A stretch of 64,000 nt of DNA from Atriophallophorus winterbourni. Lineage: Eukaryota > Platyhelminthes > Trematoda > Plagiorchiida > Microphallidae. The stretch lies in assembly GCA_013407085.1 (NCBI GenBank), contig JACCGJ010012616.1, positions 1-64,000 on the forward strand. The letters run 5' to 3'. This document shows positions 1 through 10,089 of the stretch, piece by piece (positions within the stretch are counted from its first letter, which is position 1; each line of letters opens with the position of its first letter). The position numbers were made by a program, and so were the translations under genes. The notes beneath the pieces were generated by a model. That model did no database searches. It saw only the letters and a program-made list of their open reading frames with translations, and was not told the DNA's origin.

Positions 1-72
1 TTTAAACGATTTCCCATGTGTACACACTAGCACTGTTTGTACATATATCATTATTGGTAATGCTGCGGCTTA

Positions 73-101
73 AATTCAATTCAATTCAATTCAATTCAAT
101 T
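73..101 (-). repeat. Pentanucleotide tail of a CR1-like LINE
   Basis: A short run of the pentamer AATTC lies immediately beyond the 3' end of the minus-strand CR1-like fragment that follows. CR1/L2-type LINEs usually end in a short tandem repeat, not poly(A), so I read this as the element's 3' tail. The sequence just inside it (TTTTAATGGTC then AAAAAGCA) recurs at about 7494-7514 next to a second copy, which marks the family's shared 3' end. Confidence 0.6.
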
Positions 102-313
102 TTAATGGTCTAAAAAGCATATAGCTTTACAAAAACCACAGAAAAATATGGAAATTTACAAGTAACATATCTCAGTAAAAACGGGATTTGTTTGCTTACT
201 GAACAGTTCGGGAATCAGGTAAAAATCCAAATGATAGAAACTGTTTTCACTCAGTGGAATGGCACATATATGTTCATGGGGTCGAGATGATTTGATGTGT
301 GAGTTCAAAGTTA

Positions 314-715
314 TTAGGTTGTGGAATACATAGTCTCAATGTTCGGATGGGTCGACAGGAAGTTGTCTAAGCTGGATTTGAATATATCCAAGTTGGGTGC
401 ATGTGCAACATTCGAGGGTAGGGAGTTCCAAGTGAAACATACAAGTACAGAATAAAAATATCTTCGACAGTTCAGTAGCGAGTCGGGAATAAGTACTGTG
501 TACTCATGACTCCGGCTGGTTCTTGGTGGTTGTCGTGTGAATAGTGTATTAAGGGGATGGCTGGGGGTATGCAATATGTTAAACATTAGTATCAGATCAC
601 CTCTAAGACGTCGGTAAGGAGAGTCGAAGAGGTTGAGGTTTGCAATACGATCTTCGTATTGTTTGTGATTTAAGCCGCACACGAGCTTCATGGTCCGATG
701 ATATATTCGCTGCAA
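314..715 (-). pseudogene. C-terminal region of CR1-like reverse transcriptase ORF2
   Basis: A 133-residue open stretch matches the thumb/C-terminal pattern typical of CR1/Jockey-type ORF2: IYHRTMKLVCGL near the start, then YRRLRGDLILMFNILHT, and later WNSLPSNVAHAP followed by FKSSLDNFL. The reading continues upstream into SPWLKKD at about 735. The RT catalytic motifs and the endonuclease are absent, so this is a 5'-truncated fragment and not a functional gene. The start codon is only the first methionine in the open stretch. Confidence in the family pattern is high; exact clade is less certain. Confidence 0.75.
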
Positions 716-835
716 GAGATTGATGTCTTTCTTTAACCAGGGTGACCAAGCCTGTACGACGTAAGATTCGAAAAAGGTGTTAAAGTATCTCTGATTTAAA
801 ATTTGAATGGAAGTTGTTTGTCTAATCTTTTATGT

Positions 836-3590
836 TATCCGTACCCTTTCGATGCTGTCCAATTTGTTGTAATTAATAAATTGCGTTTAATTAAAGTATA
901 ACTGAAACGCGGACATTTCAAATTAACCCATCACACCATCTTGTCTGATACATATCTGACCACAAACAATTTCGTATATTCATTACGTGAGGCATTAAAT
1001 TTCAATTATTACTCACGTAACAAGAAATTAATGAAGAATTCAATATTTAATCATTAATTCATCAATTATGACTAATTCTATATTAAAGATTAATGGATGA
1101 AGATAATTTTATATTGAAATTTCAATACGAAAATGGAGAAAACTCAAAACAAAATATTGATCCTTGAAACTTTGTTGGCTTATTCGATAACAGATTTGTT
1201 TGGAAAACAAAAATATAAACGTTTCGATAGACTGAATATTTCGGAAAGGCAATAATCCAATGCTTTTCAAAGGTAATATGCTGATCTAGAGTGATTTTGT
1301 TGTAAGCAGGTTTTCTGAAAATAAGTGAAACATTGACGGTCATTCAATTGCAATTTTCTTGTATTTTCAGGTGAAAGTAATGTTGATTTCATTTGAATAA
1401 TATTCTAAGTAAATGCTTGTTTGAATATATTAGTGATTTTTTAATTAACGTGACGGTGAAATATGTTGTTAAAAGAGATTCCATGTCGAAGTTGCATTAC
1501 AAATGTTTTCCAACGGACATTCAACTCAATTTCAAAACTTCGATCATTTCATCGTATTGTGTATTCGATATGAATAGACGAAAAGTGGTTTTCCCATAAC
1601 GAAAAGAAATTAGAGATCACCAATATAAAAGAATTTAAGTTGTGATTTTTGATCACGTGGGTTTTCAATACGTTTACTTGAAGTTCGCACGTGTGTTCTG
1701 TTGTTTCAAAATAACATTAAATTGCATCAAAGTTGGAATCGTCTAAAAATATTTTTTTGTTAATATACAGTAATTGTTTCATATAAATTTAGTTATACCA
1801 TAATTACACCATAGCGATGGCAAAGAAATATTTATGGTGTGCACCAAGGCGATAATTTTATGACTCGGCCGGCGTGGTTATGCCAAGTCTTCCATATTAT
1901 CTTTTGCTACACGTCCTTAAATATGACGAGATTTTATAAATCGTACTTTCTCAGGCAAGAACGAACTTGTGGTCGCTGCCTCAGGTTTCCTTGGTCTTGC
2001 GTTATGCGTCAGGATTCAAGACGTTTAGGTAAACCACACGATACTATGGTGAGACGGCCACACGATTACGGTAAATGCCGCGTGAGCTCAGCTCGCGTCT
2101 AATAAATCCAGAATGAAAATTTTAATTTGGAAATTTTGCAGGATGGACGGGCATGATAACGGGACCCTCACGATATTACCAGGTTTTGGTTAGTTGATAA
2201 ACTAAAATGACGTGACACCAACATATTTCGGAAGTGTTTTACTTCCATGTGCATCGCAAGTTGTTCGCGCCAAATTTGATACGCATTCCTCGTTCCAGTC
2301 GAGCCTACATGGGATGAGAAAATGCTTTACTATTGACGATGATAATTTTTTTGTACGGGGGGTTAGAAGAACATTCGACTTACGCAATTTTGCTTAAGCT
2401 TTCCTTTGTGTGCCTGTCAGCGACTTGTCAGCTTACTTCGGCTAGTCCCGACTGCTTCAAGCACCGTGTATGCTTACGTTGAAATCACAACTGTTTTAGC
2501 GATCAGCCAATAAATTTCTAACAAAAATTATATGATTATTAGCGATCGAGATTTGAACGACGAAGAAAACTAAATCTTATATTTATCACATTCACTCTTG
2601 CGACCTATTTTTTTATCATAATAGCGGAGTAATTTCCACAGATTCTGCATCAATGGACATCTGAAATTAACTTCAGCATTTCAAACTTCAAATTAGCGGC
2701 ATTCCATCGCGAGTTCTTCAGGATTTCGTTGCTCATCAGGATACTCATTTTTGAGAAAGTGATAAATTCGGATCCGGAAATTGGGAGAAATATCTGGAGG
2801 TTTGTCTACAGGTCCCTTCGAATAATTCTGCTGTCGCCTAATGATGATTTAATCATTTTGTACCACCTTGCTTGACAATTTGCTCTTTCGAGGCTCGTGT
2901 TTGTCAGCAAGGTATTTCAACTACATTTGAGACCGATCAGGAATCCATATTCATGAAATAATGTTTGTGTTGAAACGGTTAAAGCAGATTTTAGGAAAAG
3001 TTTCGCAACTGACACAGAAGCTAAAATATCAGAGAACAAGGTAAGATATCCACTATCTACATGTGTTAAACCACTAATTGATTATTTTTGTGTTCATGTG
3101 CTTACAAACTCGGCTGGCGGACTACATGCCTAATCCACCGCACATTTGAGGTCCAACTTGTTAATGCAGGCTGTATAATCATTTTTCCCATGCATATGCA
3201 AAACATTCACTGGCCGCTTTAGCTATGTGAGCATGAGACTTTATGTACGTTAAATTTATCCACCGAAGAAAATTTTCTTGAAACATTGGATCCACAGAAA
3301 CAACAATAACGAACGGAACGCGCGATTGAAAGCCACTCTAAATTGCAAAAATTATTATGTCACGTGTTTTGTTTCTGAAAATCTCTTTAAAGATTCGCCG
3401 AGGTCATTGCCACATAGACGGAGCACATTGAAGAAAGTCAAATCTGAAAACTTCACCAATTTATTAACTTAAAAGGATAAATGTATCTCTGTTAGTAATT
3501 GTGATGACATTCTGCAACAATATTGTACGGTCGTCAGATAAACCGATCTCATAGATTGAAAAATGATTGTTGGCGAAGGTCTTAAACATC
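836..3590. other. Unassigned AT-rich stretch
   Basis: I see no RT, integrase or host-gene motif on either strand. The part from about 1840 to 2480 is more GC-rich than its surroundings and has short open frames on both strands (1839-2102, 2202-2397), none with a recognisable domain. It could be an old unclassified repeat. Confidence 0.4.
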
Positions 3591-3958
3591 TCTCAAGTAC
3601 AAAGGTATTAGGAGAGGAGGATGTTATTCCATGTGTAGTATCCACCCTGAACCAGATAACGGATAATCAGTCATGTGCACCGCGGAATGGTTTATTAGAT
3701 GACCGCAACCTGGAGGAATAAATCTTACGCATGTGGAGCAAAAAGTATTTATTAAGCTGCAAAACGAAGAAGGAATACTGATCACTAATGCATACAGAGG
3801 CATAGAAAGTGTGATATTTTCCCAACGTGATCAATCATATAATGTTAAGTCGCACCATGCTAAATGAGGTTATTGTCCACATTAGTTTTACCACTATTAT
3901 GAATGACCAAAAAAGGCTGGTTTCTTAATACCAGCATTACGGAAAACCGTGGTCAAGG

Positions 3959-4261
3959 ATGTTTATTCATGATCTACCCAAAATCTGCCCGAAAACAAGT
4001 TCTATGGAAATTCTGAAGATTCACAAGGTAGGTGACCATTTGATGCCAATATCAGATGATATTGAATTCCAATACATTAATTGGCTAAACACCTACCGCA
4101 GCTGTTTAACAACTGATATGCAACACAAATATTGTCATTATGAAATGTTATCTTTTTATCATAGCTCAAATGCCGTAAAAGCGGATGAAAATATAATGAT
4201 GTTGAGCTTTGACACGAGCGCCTTGTTGACGAATGTTTACACTCCGTTCCCTATCGGATGA
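3959..4261 (+). pseudogene. PLE reverse transcriptase fragment (fingers/palm, motif A)
   Basis: The translation carries LKIHKVGDHLMPISDDI, equivalent to the PLE signature in which KIHK is followed by a P-L-R-P-I block. Further on is MLSFDTSALLTNV, equivalent to the motif A pattern SFDV..LFTNVP. Both are diagnostic for Penelope-type RT, which is related to telomerase RT. The motif A aspartate is retained. The frame stops at 4261 and RT resumes in another frame at about 4335. Confidence 0.75.
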
Positions 4262-4334
4262 GCAAAAATCTCACTCAATTTATACACGACTTTGAAGAGA
4301 TAGATCTGAAAAATGAAGCTATGTAAGATAACAT

Positions 4335-4580
4335 ATGGTGACGTTATGCCGACGATACATTGGTCGTCATGAAGAACACAGATCAGAACCGCTCCATGGT
4401 TATCTCAAAAGCTTAGATCCAGAAATACAGATTGAAAGTAAAATTCAGTCTATGGAAGGGAAATATCAGTATTTGGACTGTCTCGTAGAAAATGACAATG
4501 ACAAGATAATAACAATGGCATGCGTTAAGCCAATCGGTACTGATGTGGTTTTGAGATGTAACTGTGTGCATCCGGAATGA
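4335..4580 (+). pseudogene. PLE reverse transcriptase fragment (motif C and following)
   Basis: In one frame the bases at about 4342-4371 encode RYADDTLVVM, the catalytic motif C (usually YVDDT in PLEs). A frameshift follows. The main open frame then gives LKSLDPEIQIESKIQ and LDCLVENDNDKI, corresponding to the PLE pattern LN..DP.IQFT.E and LD.LV.R.....I. The continuation toward the endonuclease is decayed. Confidence 0.7.
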
Positions 4581-4960
4581 GTATTTAAGTCTGCAGCGAT
4601 ACTAACGATAAAAGACCTGCTCATCTCGAAGTTGGTCTTCGACTAGCATATCAGGGATATCTTTAAAGTTTTAATAAAAGTCAATTGAACCGAGTAAAAA
4701 ATCCGCAACCGAAAATGCTAAAAGTCTGGCAACCTAGGGTTTCTCACATTATCTCAATGGCGCTTACGAAGGAAATATACATTCTCGAATTACGCAGGTA
4801 TATGAGCAAAGTTTAAAAGAGGTAGAACACTCCACTCCGAAATAATGCACCTCAAAATTAAGGTGCCTTTAGGTTCTGCGATGAACTATATATAAAATAT
4901 TGAATGTAAGTGTTGTCCTGGTGTTTCTTGTGACAAAAGACTGGATAATGTTGCATTAAA

Positions 4961-5122
4961 GCTAACGAACATATCAAACGAATTGGTAAACAATCCCGCA
5001 ATTCCAGCGAATATGAATCATTGATTCGTAATTGTGCCATAGATAAATGTGCTGTGCAAATGTGCACATGCATTGATCATGATGTGGAGTTGATAATATT
5101 GGGTGTGAAAACTTATTGGTAG
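4961..5122 (+). pseudogene. GIY-YIG endonuclease fragment of PLE copy A
   Basis: Translation from 4961 reads NEHIKRIGKQSRNSSEYESL, closely matching the second copy at about 5933-5995 (SEHKNRIGKQPRNSSEYQTL). The N-terminal GIY-YIG signature is not preserved in frame here, and the downstream catalytic glutamate region is lost: the frame ends in a stop at 5120-5122. This is a decayed paralogue of copy B located about 1 kb away on the same strand. Confidence 0.75.
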
Positions 5123-5285
5123 AAACTTCACTTTTGGCATAAAGTAAGCTGCTGTGAAAAAAGTTAACAAGGTCGATTGGGTGGTTACGTATGCAATAGG
5201 TGATGGGTTATGCAGCGTTAAACGATTAACGTACATAACGCCTAATGCACACATGACTAAATGAAGCAAGCTTAACGTTCAGTTG

Positions 5286-5800
5286 ACTTTGTACACACCT
5301 GCACGGACAACTGAGTATAGAGTATGCAACATTCAAGAATTAACGTTCATGGCCTCTAATCTTCACTCTGATTAAGTAAGTAGTCAATCAGCGGACGTAG
5401 ATAGCAAATGAAAACAAATTATTCAATTAGTGGTTTAAAACAATTAGGGGGTCGGTTTACTTTGGATTGATATAGCCTATCTACTTAGTGTGAATTTTGA
5501 TTGTTTAGCTGAAAGCAATTTTAGAACTCAGAACTTCGAAAGTTATATGTTAGAAATACAGTAAGCTTAACAATAAAGATAGGGACAGTCACATAACGCA
5601 TGGTTCGTCATATTCGTATCGAGTTTCCAAGCGAAAACCGCAAACATATTCGTAGCTTATGATTTCTTCAGGCAAAATGTTGCAAGTAAAACAATTTCAT
5701 TACCGAGAAAAAGTTACGTCAAATATACAATGGAGCATGCGGAATGCTTAAAGCCGTTGAATGTTTTCGTGTTTGAGTAAGGCGTTTGGGTATTAAAAAG
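5286..5800. other. Unassigned spacer between PLE copies
   Basis: AT-rich sequence without a readable domain. It may include PLE untranslated sequence or the linker before the endonuclease of copy B (the last 200 bases), but I cannot demonstrate it. Confidence 0.35.
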
Positions 5801-5819
5801 TGTTTAACGTTGTGATGTA

Positions 5820-6224
5820 ATGGAAAATGTTTGTGACAGATCGGGGAATCATAATCATGAAAAAATCAACTGTAAGGGTTGCTCGGGAGTATATATCGGA
5901 CAAACATCCAGAGAACTCAGTACTAGAATAAGTGAACACAAAAATCGAATCGGTAAGCAGCCACGCAATTCCAGTGAATATCAAACACTGATAAGAGATT
6001 CAGCACTAGCTGAACATGTGCTGGACACCGGTCACAGCGTAGATCTTGATAACGTAGAAGTGATAAGGCGGGGAATAAAACCAAACATGGAACGACTTCA
6101 CGCTGAGGCGGTTGAGATAACAAAGGCTGGTAAGAATGCTGTCAATAAGGTGGAGGGGGCTGATATCTCCACAATCTGGCGTCCGGTCCTGCAGCGGATA
6201 AACATTAACGTGCGTAACCCCTAG
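5820..6224 (+). pseudogene. PLE GIY-YIG endonuclease domain, uninterrupted
   Basis: A 134-residue open frame holds a complete-looking PLE-type GIY-YIG nuclease. It begins with a Cys pair (INCKGCSG), then GVYIGQTSRELSTRISEH (the two tyrosine-strand motifs and the conserved Arg), SALAEHVLDTGH in the middle, and RLHAEAVEI, which supplies the catalytic Glu. In PLEs this domain follows the RT and cleaves target DNA. No in-frame RT is attached: upstream is unreadable to about 5580, so this is a 5'-truncated element. The methionine at 5820 is the first in the open stretch, not a supported start. Confidence 0.8.
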
Positions 6225-6510
6225 TGTGCGCACCGATTACGCAATCGCGCTAATCTGTCAGCAGATGTCATTCACACCTGCCAAGACTAGAACAATTAGG
6301 GGATTATACGACACGTAGGGGTGGTGGTGCGTCAGTTGATATTGAACGCGCCTGTCCTTCTTAACGAGCGCAGAATCCACAATGGACTGTGCAGTTCTTA
6401 ACAAGCGTATGATTGGTCAGGTGAATGCAATTTAAGCTTGATCCCTGTTCGTACTGACACCCTTGGTCTGACGAAGCTTCTGTGTCAGAAGCGAAAGGTT
6501 ACCAATAAAC
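6225..6510 (+). mobile_element. 3' untranslated region of PLE copy B
   Basis: Sequence after the endonuclease stop. The first 40-50 bases align with the same region of copy A (about 5210-5270). At about 6467-6496 a CTGACGA box, a perfect 7-bp hairpin (GCTTCTG/CAGAAGC with a TGT loop) and GAAA follow one another, a hammerhead-like layout of the kind known in PLE terminal repeats. A minus-strand CR1-like fragment begins right after, at about 6516. Confidence 0.45.
6467..6500 (+). ncRNA. Hammerhead-like hairpin at PLE 3' end
   Basis: Reading on the plus strand: CTGACGA (fits CUGANGA, since position 7 of the hammerhead core is variable), one extra A, a perfect 7-bp stem with 3-nt loop at 6476-6492, then GAAA. 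The extra A before stem II and the lack of a clear stem III/cleavage triplet after GAAA argue against full activity. It may be a decayed or structural relic. Confidence 0.4.
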
Positions 6511-6515
6511 TACTC

Positions 6516-6770
6516 TCACAGATTCATTACAAACTTTATTTTTTCATGTTTAACGTTGTGGTTTTCAGTATGCAAGATATTGAATGCCAACAAGAGGTCT
6601 CTCCGTATTTGCTGTTGGGTAAAATCGTGTAGATTGGGTTTTAACTTTTGCTCTTTGAAAGGTAAATATCGGTAACGGGAGATCAGGTTTGTCGCACGAT
6701 GAAAAATCCTGTCAAATAGTTTGATATCCTTCCTCATCCATGGTGAGCAGGATTCGATGGAATATTCCAT
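6516..6770 (-). pseudogene. CR1-like RT C-terminal fragment
   Basis: The translation includes SCSPWMRKDIKLFDRIFHRA and later RRDLLLAFNILHTENH, the same pattern as the fragment at 314-715 (SPWLKKDINLLQRIYHR, GDLILMFNILHT). About 25 residues between these blocks differ and the C-terminal WNSLP block is missing because the fragment is cut at its 3' side. Confidence 0.7.
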
Positions 6771-7236
6771 AATCCTGGATATTCTTTTAGAAGACTCAAG
6801 ATACGGCAGGATTTATTGTAAAATGTCCGCCGATGATGTTCAGACTTAAGGTTAAACGACTCACAGATATGATATTACTTTAGGCGGTGGTCCAGACGAC
6901 AACTCTCGTGCCAAGCTAATATGTGTGGTGCGGAAATTGTCCAAACGACAGCAATTTATATTTCGTTGAGTTAAATTGTAACTCATTTAATTCAGACAAA
7001 AGAGATACGGTAAACAGATCCCATTGCAATGTCATAAGGTCATTAACAGACCTGAACGTTTTCATATTTTAATATCATCAGCAAACAGTATCAAGTTACA
7101 TCCAATATCCTTTACTATATCGTTCAAATCACCAAGAACATAAGTGGTCCATGCACTGAGCCTTGCGTAACTCCTCGTGTGACGTATATTTTACTATTTT
7201 TCTGCCAACGTGAACTTGGATGTGCCTATCATTAAC

Positions 7237-7470
7237 TTAGACCCTTATCCATTTCATCAACATTCCCGTTATTCGATAAGCTTTGAGCATTTTGCTGAGG
7301 ATGTCATGGTTTATTCTATCGAAAGCTTTAATAATATCTTCTATTTCCTTGGCCCAACCCTCGAACGTTGTCCGAAGGTTGGATAAACAACAACGAATTC
7401 TTCGAAAACCGTTTTGGGTTGCAGTCACGATATTTGGGTTTACAGAATGTTCTCTGATGCGGGCAGTCAC
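7237..7470 (-). pseudogene. CR1-like RT motif A fragment
   Basis: Translation shows TQNGFRRIRCCLSNLRTTFE followed by DIIKAFDRINHDILSKML, equivalent to the LINE RT blocks QYGF..G.S...NL and DFSKAFDRVNH. The motif A region (IIKAFDRINHD) reads I-I where most relatives have D-F, so the first catalytic aspartate appears lost. Motif C (FADD) follows in another frame at about 7070-7085. Confidence 0.7.
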
Positions 7471-7483
7471 AATATTATTATAG

Positions 7484-7990
7484 GTTACTCAAAGTTTTAA
7501 TGGTCCAAAAAGCAAATACTTTACAGCGACCACAGATTAAAATATACTGAATGTGTAAAAAACACTAATGTTTTATCAAAATGAAAAGTCAGCACGTGTA
7601 TTCAGGTGCGAGGTTGGATTTAGTCAACATATACTTGTCAAGTTCAACCTTGAATGTGTTCAGGCTTGGTGCACAAATGATATATGGGGGCAGAGAGTTC
7701 CATATGAAACAAACTCGGACAGTAAAGAATAATCTTCAACAATTTGATATGGGGTGTAGAATAATTAACTTGTAGCCCTGCAATTTGCTTCCACGTGCTT
7801 CTTGCCGATGAAACAGCCGTTCAAGTGGGTGATCCATTGTTTGCAGAATGTTGAAGAGCAGAATCAAATTACCCCTGAGATGACGGTACAAAAAGTCAAA
7901 GAGGTTTAGAGTAGCAATCCTCTCCTCGTATGTCCTGTTATATAGCCCGGTCACCAGTTTTGTAGCACGATGGTATAGGCGTTGCAGCTA
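7484..7990 (-). mobile_element. CR1-like LINE 3' end, second copy
   Basis: Paralogue of the 73-835 fragment. The extreme 3' bases (7490-7540) match 100-145, and the coding part (7736-7954) translates to TYEERIATLNLFDFLYRHLR and NLILLFNILQTMDHPLERLF, the same block as 314-715. The WNSLP-type end (about 7650-7700) is recognisable in a shifted frame. It is 5'-truncated. Confidence 0.7.
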
Positions 7991-8429
7991 ATGTTTGGCG
8001 TTTAACAAATCTTTTTATATAACCTTGGTCTATGAGACGTTTTCTCAAATCTAGATGAGCCCCTTTTTGTTCTCTTCCGTGGGTGCACATGTGTTTTATT
8101 TAACGGAATATGGACAAAGTTATAAAAATAATAGCAATCCTAAGATAAGCATATTTGTTTATTAGGAAAGCATCTGCATCGATTTGTTTAAAAACAAATG
8201 ATGTTTTCATCCTCACATTCACTTTATGGAATGTATAACAGTCCGAATTTATATGTCGTGAATTTATCTGATGAAACTGAATTAAAATCCGCTCAATTTT
8301 TTGAAAAAAAAACTTGAATATTTAAAGTGGAGAAATTTATATCTTGTAATGAGAGGTCGTTAAATTAACTACGTACTGTGCAATCCATGTGCTACGGCAC
8401 TGTTGTTTTTGAAAACCTAGTGCATGTTA

Positions 8430-8790
8430 CGTTAAGTTACGTTAATCCCTTGAGTTCCTGGAGGAACATAGGGCCTCGGCAACTTGTCTCCAATTTGGTC
8501 TGTCCATAACAGCTTGTTTGAAGTCGTTCCAGTTAAGTCCACACTTGCGGATTTCCTCTTCGACAGAAGATTCATCTGCTGACTGGCTTCCGGTGGGCTT
8601 TCGCCAGCCTGCTTCATTTACCCCAGATGAGGTTTCTTCTCGATTCAAGCATGGAGATGTTACTTTGGCATGACATGTTGCTTTGTTTTCAGTAGCGGTT
8701 TGAGGTTTTTACAGAGTGGGGTTGCTGACCCCGCGTCAAACCCTCCTCCTTTTGCCCCATCAGGCTTGGGACCGTCCTAGACGGAGTATT
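8430..8790 (-). mobile_element. Internally deleted RTE retaining both ends
   Basis: Read on the minus strand, a leader containing a GC-rich GGGTTTGACGCGGGGTCAGC-type segment (about 8715-8780) passes within about 100 bases directly into the RTE ORF2 C-terminus (8442-8648), then a short TTAACG-rich repeated tail at about 8425-8445. A full RTE has about 3 kb between these ends. I infer an internally deleted, non-autonomous copy. The leader assignment rests on general resemblance to RTE 5' regions and is weaker than the C-terminal match. Confidence 0.55.
8442..8648 (-). pseudogene. RTE ORF2 extreme C-terminus
   Basis: The open frame ends in EIRKCGLNWNDFKQAVMDR, then PNWRQVAEALCSSRNSRD and a stop. 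This is the usual end of RTE/SR2-type proteins, in which a W-x-x-A..DR..WR block precedes ALC(S/A)xR. The overlapping +1 frame (8432-8617) is a shadow. No RT or endonuclease is present. Confidence 0.65.
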
Positions 8791-8799
8791 GTGATTGTG

Positions 8800-9160
8800 T
8801 AATCCGCAGAAAGCGGAGGTTTGGAGTCAGGGTTTCCATGGCGAAACGAATATTGTTTTGAAAGTAAAACAAGCATTTCTTAATCCGAAAATATTAACGG
8901 ATTTAGCAAACACTATTGACGATAAAGAAAAAGTATTGGTAGTACTTAGACACCTTTTAGATTCACTCATATCCGAATAGTCTAGAGAAAAACGAAACAT
9001 ATAGTGAGCGAAATTAATGTTTTAAGGTATTCGTGTCTTATTAAGGAGAGATCGGTGAAGGCTTTGTAGTATAACTTATATCTTACAACCACAACCATCT
9101 CACAACCATCTTCTGCGGCCTATCTAAAATATAAAAGTGCATTTTCATAAAGCATATCTT
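8800..9160. other. Unassigned stretch
   Basis: Contains one 61-codon open frame (8795-8980, plus) that I do not recognise and no motif on the other strand. Confidence 0.3.
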
Positions 9161-9164
9161 TGAT

Positions 9165-9240
9165 GCGATCAACTTACCTGCGCAGGAGTTAGCAAGATAT
9201 TTGCCTTATCTTTTGAACCGAGCAGTCAACAATCCGCCTT
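9165..9240 (+). pseudogene. Short PLE RT scrap
   Basis: Bases here translate to PAQELARYLPYLLNRAVNN, aligning with the PLE RT segment QGLASHLSYLLEHSFGN at 30781-30831. Only about 25 codons survive. Supported by similarity within the window alone. Confidence 0.45.
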
Positions 9241-9474
9241 AATTCATTAGGAGTAAATAGGGCTTGGTTGTGGTACTTAGACCAGTAACGATTTCGTACG
9301 ATGCAATAGTGGTCAGCTTAAACGAATATGCTAATTTCACACACAATACATCAGTTTATATTTCATAGAGCACCGACGAAATAAGTCTCTTAACGGGTGG
9401 CATTCGATAGATAGAGACAAAATATCGTGCATCCTCCTCTTTTGATTTAGGTCAGAGAATGAATGGCACTGATC

Positions 9475-9793
9475 TGGCCTGTTATATAGCTCGGTTAACA
9501 GTTTTGTAGTTGAAAGTTGCTGAGATCCTAGAAAATATGTGAATTCGAATGATTTACCGACGTTTAACGTTTAACATTTTTGGATGTTGAATGGTAGGCA
9601 TTTTCGCAAGGACAAGGTATGAAGTGCTTTGAGATCTTTTAAGCGAATTTGGAAATCTTCTATGGTGCGTACGCTAGTCCAGACTTTGAGGTCATCCGCA
9701 AATAAAATGTTTTTGCTGCGTACAATTTCGGGTATATCGTTCGTGTACACGAGGAAGATTATTGACCCCAAGACTGAGCCTTGAGTTACGGCA
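9475..9793 (-). mobile_element. CR1-like LINE fragment with RT motifs B-C
   Basis: Minus-strand fragment. At 9733-9793 the frame reads VTQGSVLGSIIFLVYTND (motif B and following), then LFADDLKVW (motif C, about 9690) and LPFNIQKC. A further short piece at 9480-9515 matches the C-terminal block of the 7736-7954 copy (ATKLVTGLYN region), showing an internal deletion. At about 9793 it meets the truncated Gypsy element. Confidence 0.7.
9571..9771 (-). pseudogene. CR1-like RT motif C fragment
   Basis: Translation includes NILFADDLKVWTSVRTIEDF, with the catalytic FADD box intact, and ends with LRKCLPFNIQKC, the post-palm block of CR1/Jockey RTs. Only about 66 residues remain. Confidence 0.75.
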
Positions 9794-10030
9794 ATAGTAA
9801 CTTCGCATATATACAGTCAAACATTCCTGATGATATTAAAATCTGGGCTGTACATCAACCAGAGTTGAGCGACACTCAACACCCGTCTCCGCATATAACA
9901 CTTCAAATAAAGCTGCCAAACACATCCCAAAAATCCAAGACAACGTATTCATGCAGACGTTGCGGAGAATAGCACTTTCACCCGGGGTGCTCCAACAATA
10001 ACAATCGATGCAAGCAATGCAATTGAATAT
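9790..10030 (+). pseudogene. Gypsy Gag C-terminus with zinc knuckle
   Basis: Translation of 9781-9972 gives IQSNIPDDIKIWAVHQPE and then CRRCGE, aligning with the minus-strand copy (VQSNIRENFTIQAVHQPK, CRHCGE). The knuckle continues through a stop codon as HFHPGC, then CKQCN. The CX2CX3HX4C layout followed by a second Cys pair is typical of K02A2.6-type nucleocapsids. Confidence 0.65.
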
Positions 10031-10089
10031 GACACAAAGTTAAGTTATATCATAAATCAGCCAACCAGAAGCCACTAAACAAACGAGGA

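Larger units (their letters stand above)
73..835 (-). mobile_element. CR1-like LINE, 3' end (minus strand)
   Basis: This is the 3' terminal piece of a non-LTR retrotransposon. It contains the C-terminal end of the RT protein (314-715, extending in frame-shifted form to about 800) followed by a short 3' UTR and a pentamer tail. The 5' part is missing, as expected from incomplete target-primed reverse transcription. Related 3' ends lie at 6516-6770, 7484-7990 and 9475-9530 on the same strand. Upstream sequence beyond about 835 shows no further RT similarity that I can read. Confidence 0.75.
3600..5285 (+). mobile_element. Penelope-like element, decayed copy A
   Basis: Broken remains of a PLE in plus orientation. 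In order there are an N-terminal RT linker (about 3740-3900, frame-shifted), the KIHK motif and finger/palm region (3959-4261), the catalytic YADD box (about 4345-4356), the region after the palm (4400-4580), and a piece of the GIY-YIG endonuclease (4961-5122). The tail to about 5270 aligns with the sequence after the stop codon of copy B (6190-6260). Stops and frameshifts separate the blocks, so no full protein can be made. Confidence 0.75.
6516..7483 (-). mobile_element. CR1-like LINE ORF2 fragment (RT motifs A to C-terminus)
   Basis: Minus-strand non-LTR element covering RT motif A (7237-7470), motifs B and C in broken frames (about 7060-7175, TQGSVHGPL then LILFADDIKI) and the C-terminal region (6516-6770). 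The order is correct for one element read right to left. It is truncated at both ends. At 7484 it abuts the 3' end of another CR1-like copy, so either the second copy inserted here or they joined by recombination. Confidence 0.75.

Noticed and set aside
1839..2397. Open frames 1839-2102 (+), 2202-2387 (-) and 2212-2397 (+)
   Set aside because: No recognisable motif. The last two are antisense shadows of one another in GC-richer DNA.
2700..2760. Minus-strand CCTGATGAGCAACGAAATCC, similar to a hammerhead core
   Set aside because: Stem II would have a single base pair with a 3-base loop, and I find no stem III partner or cleavage triplet. Probably chance.
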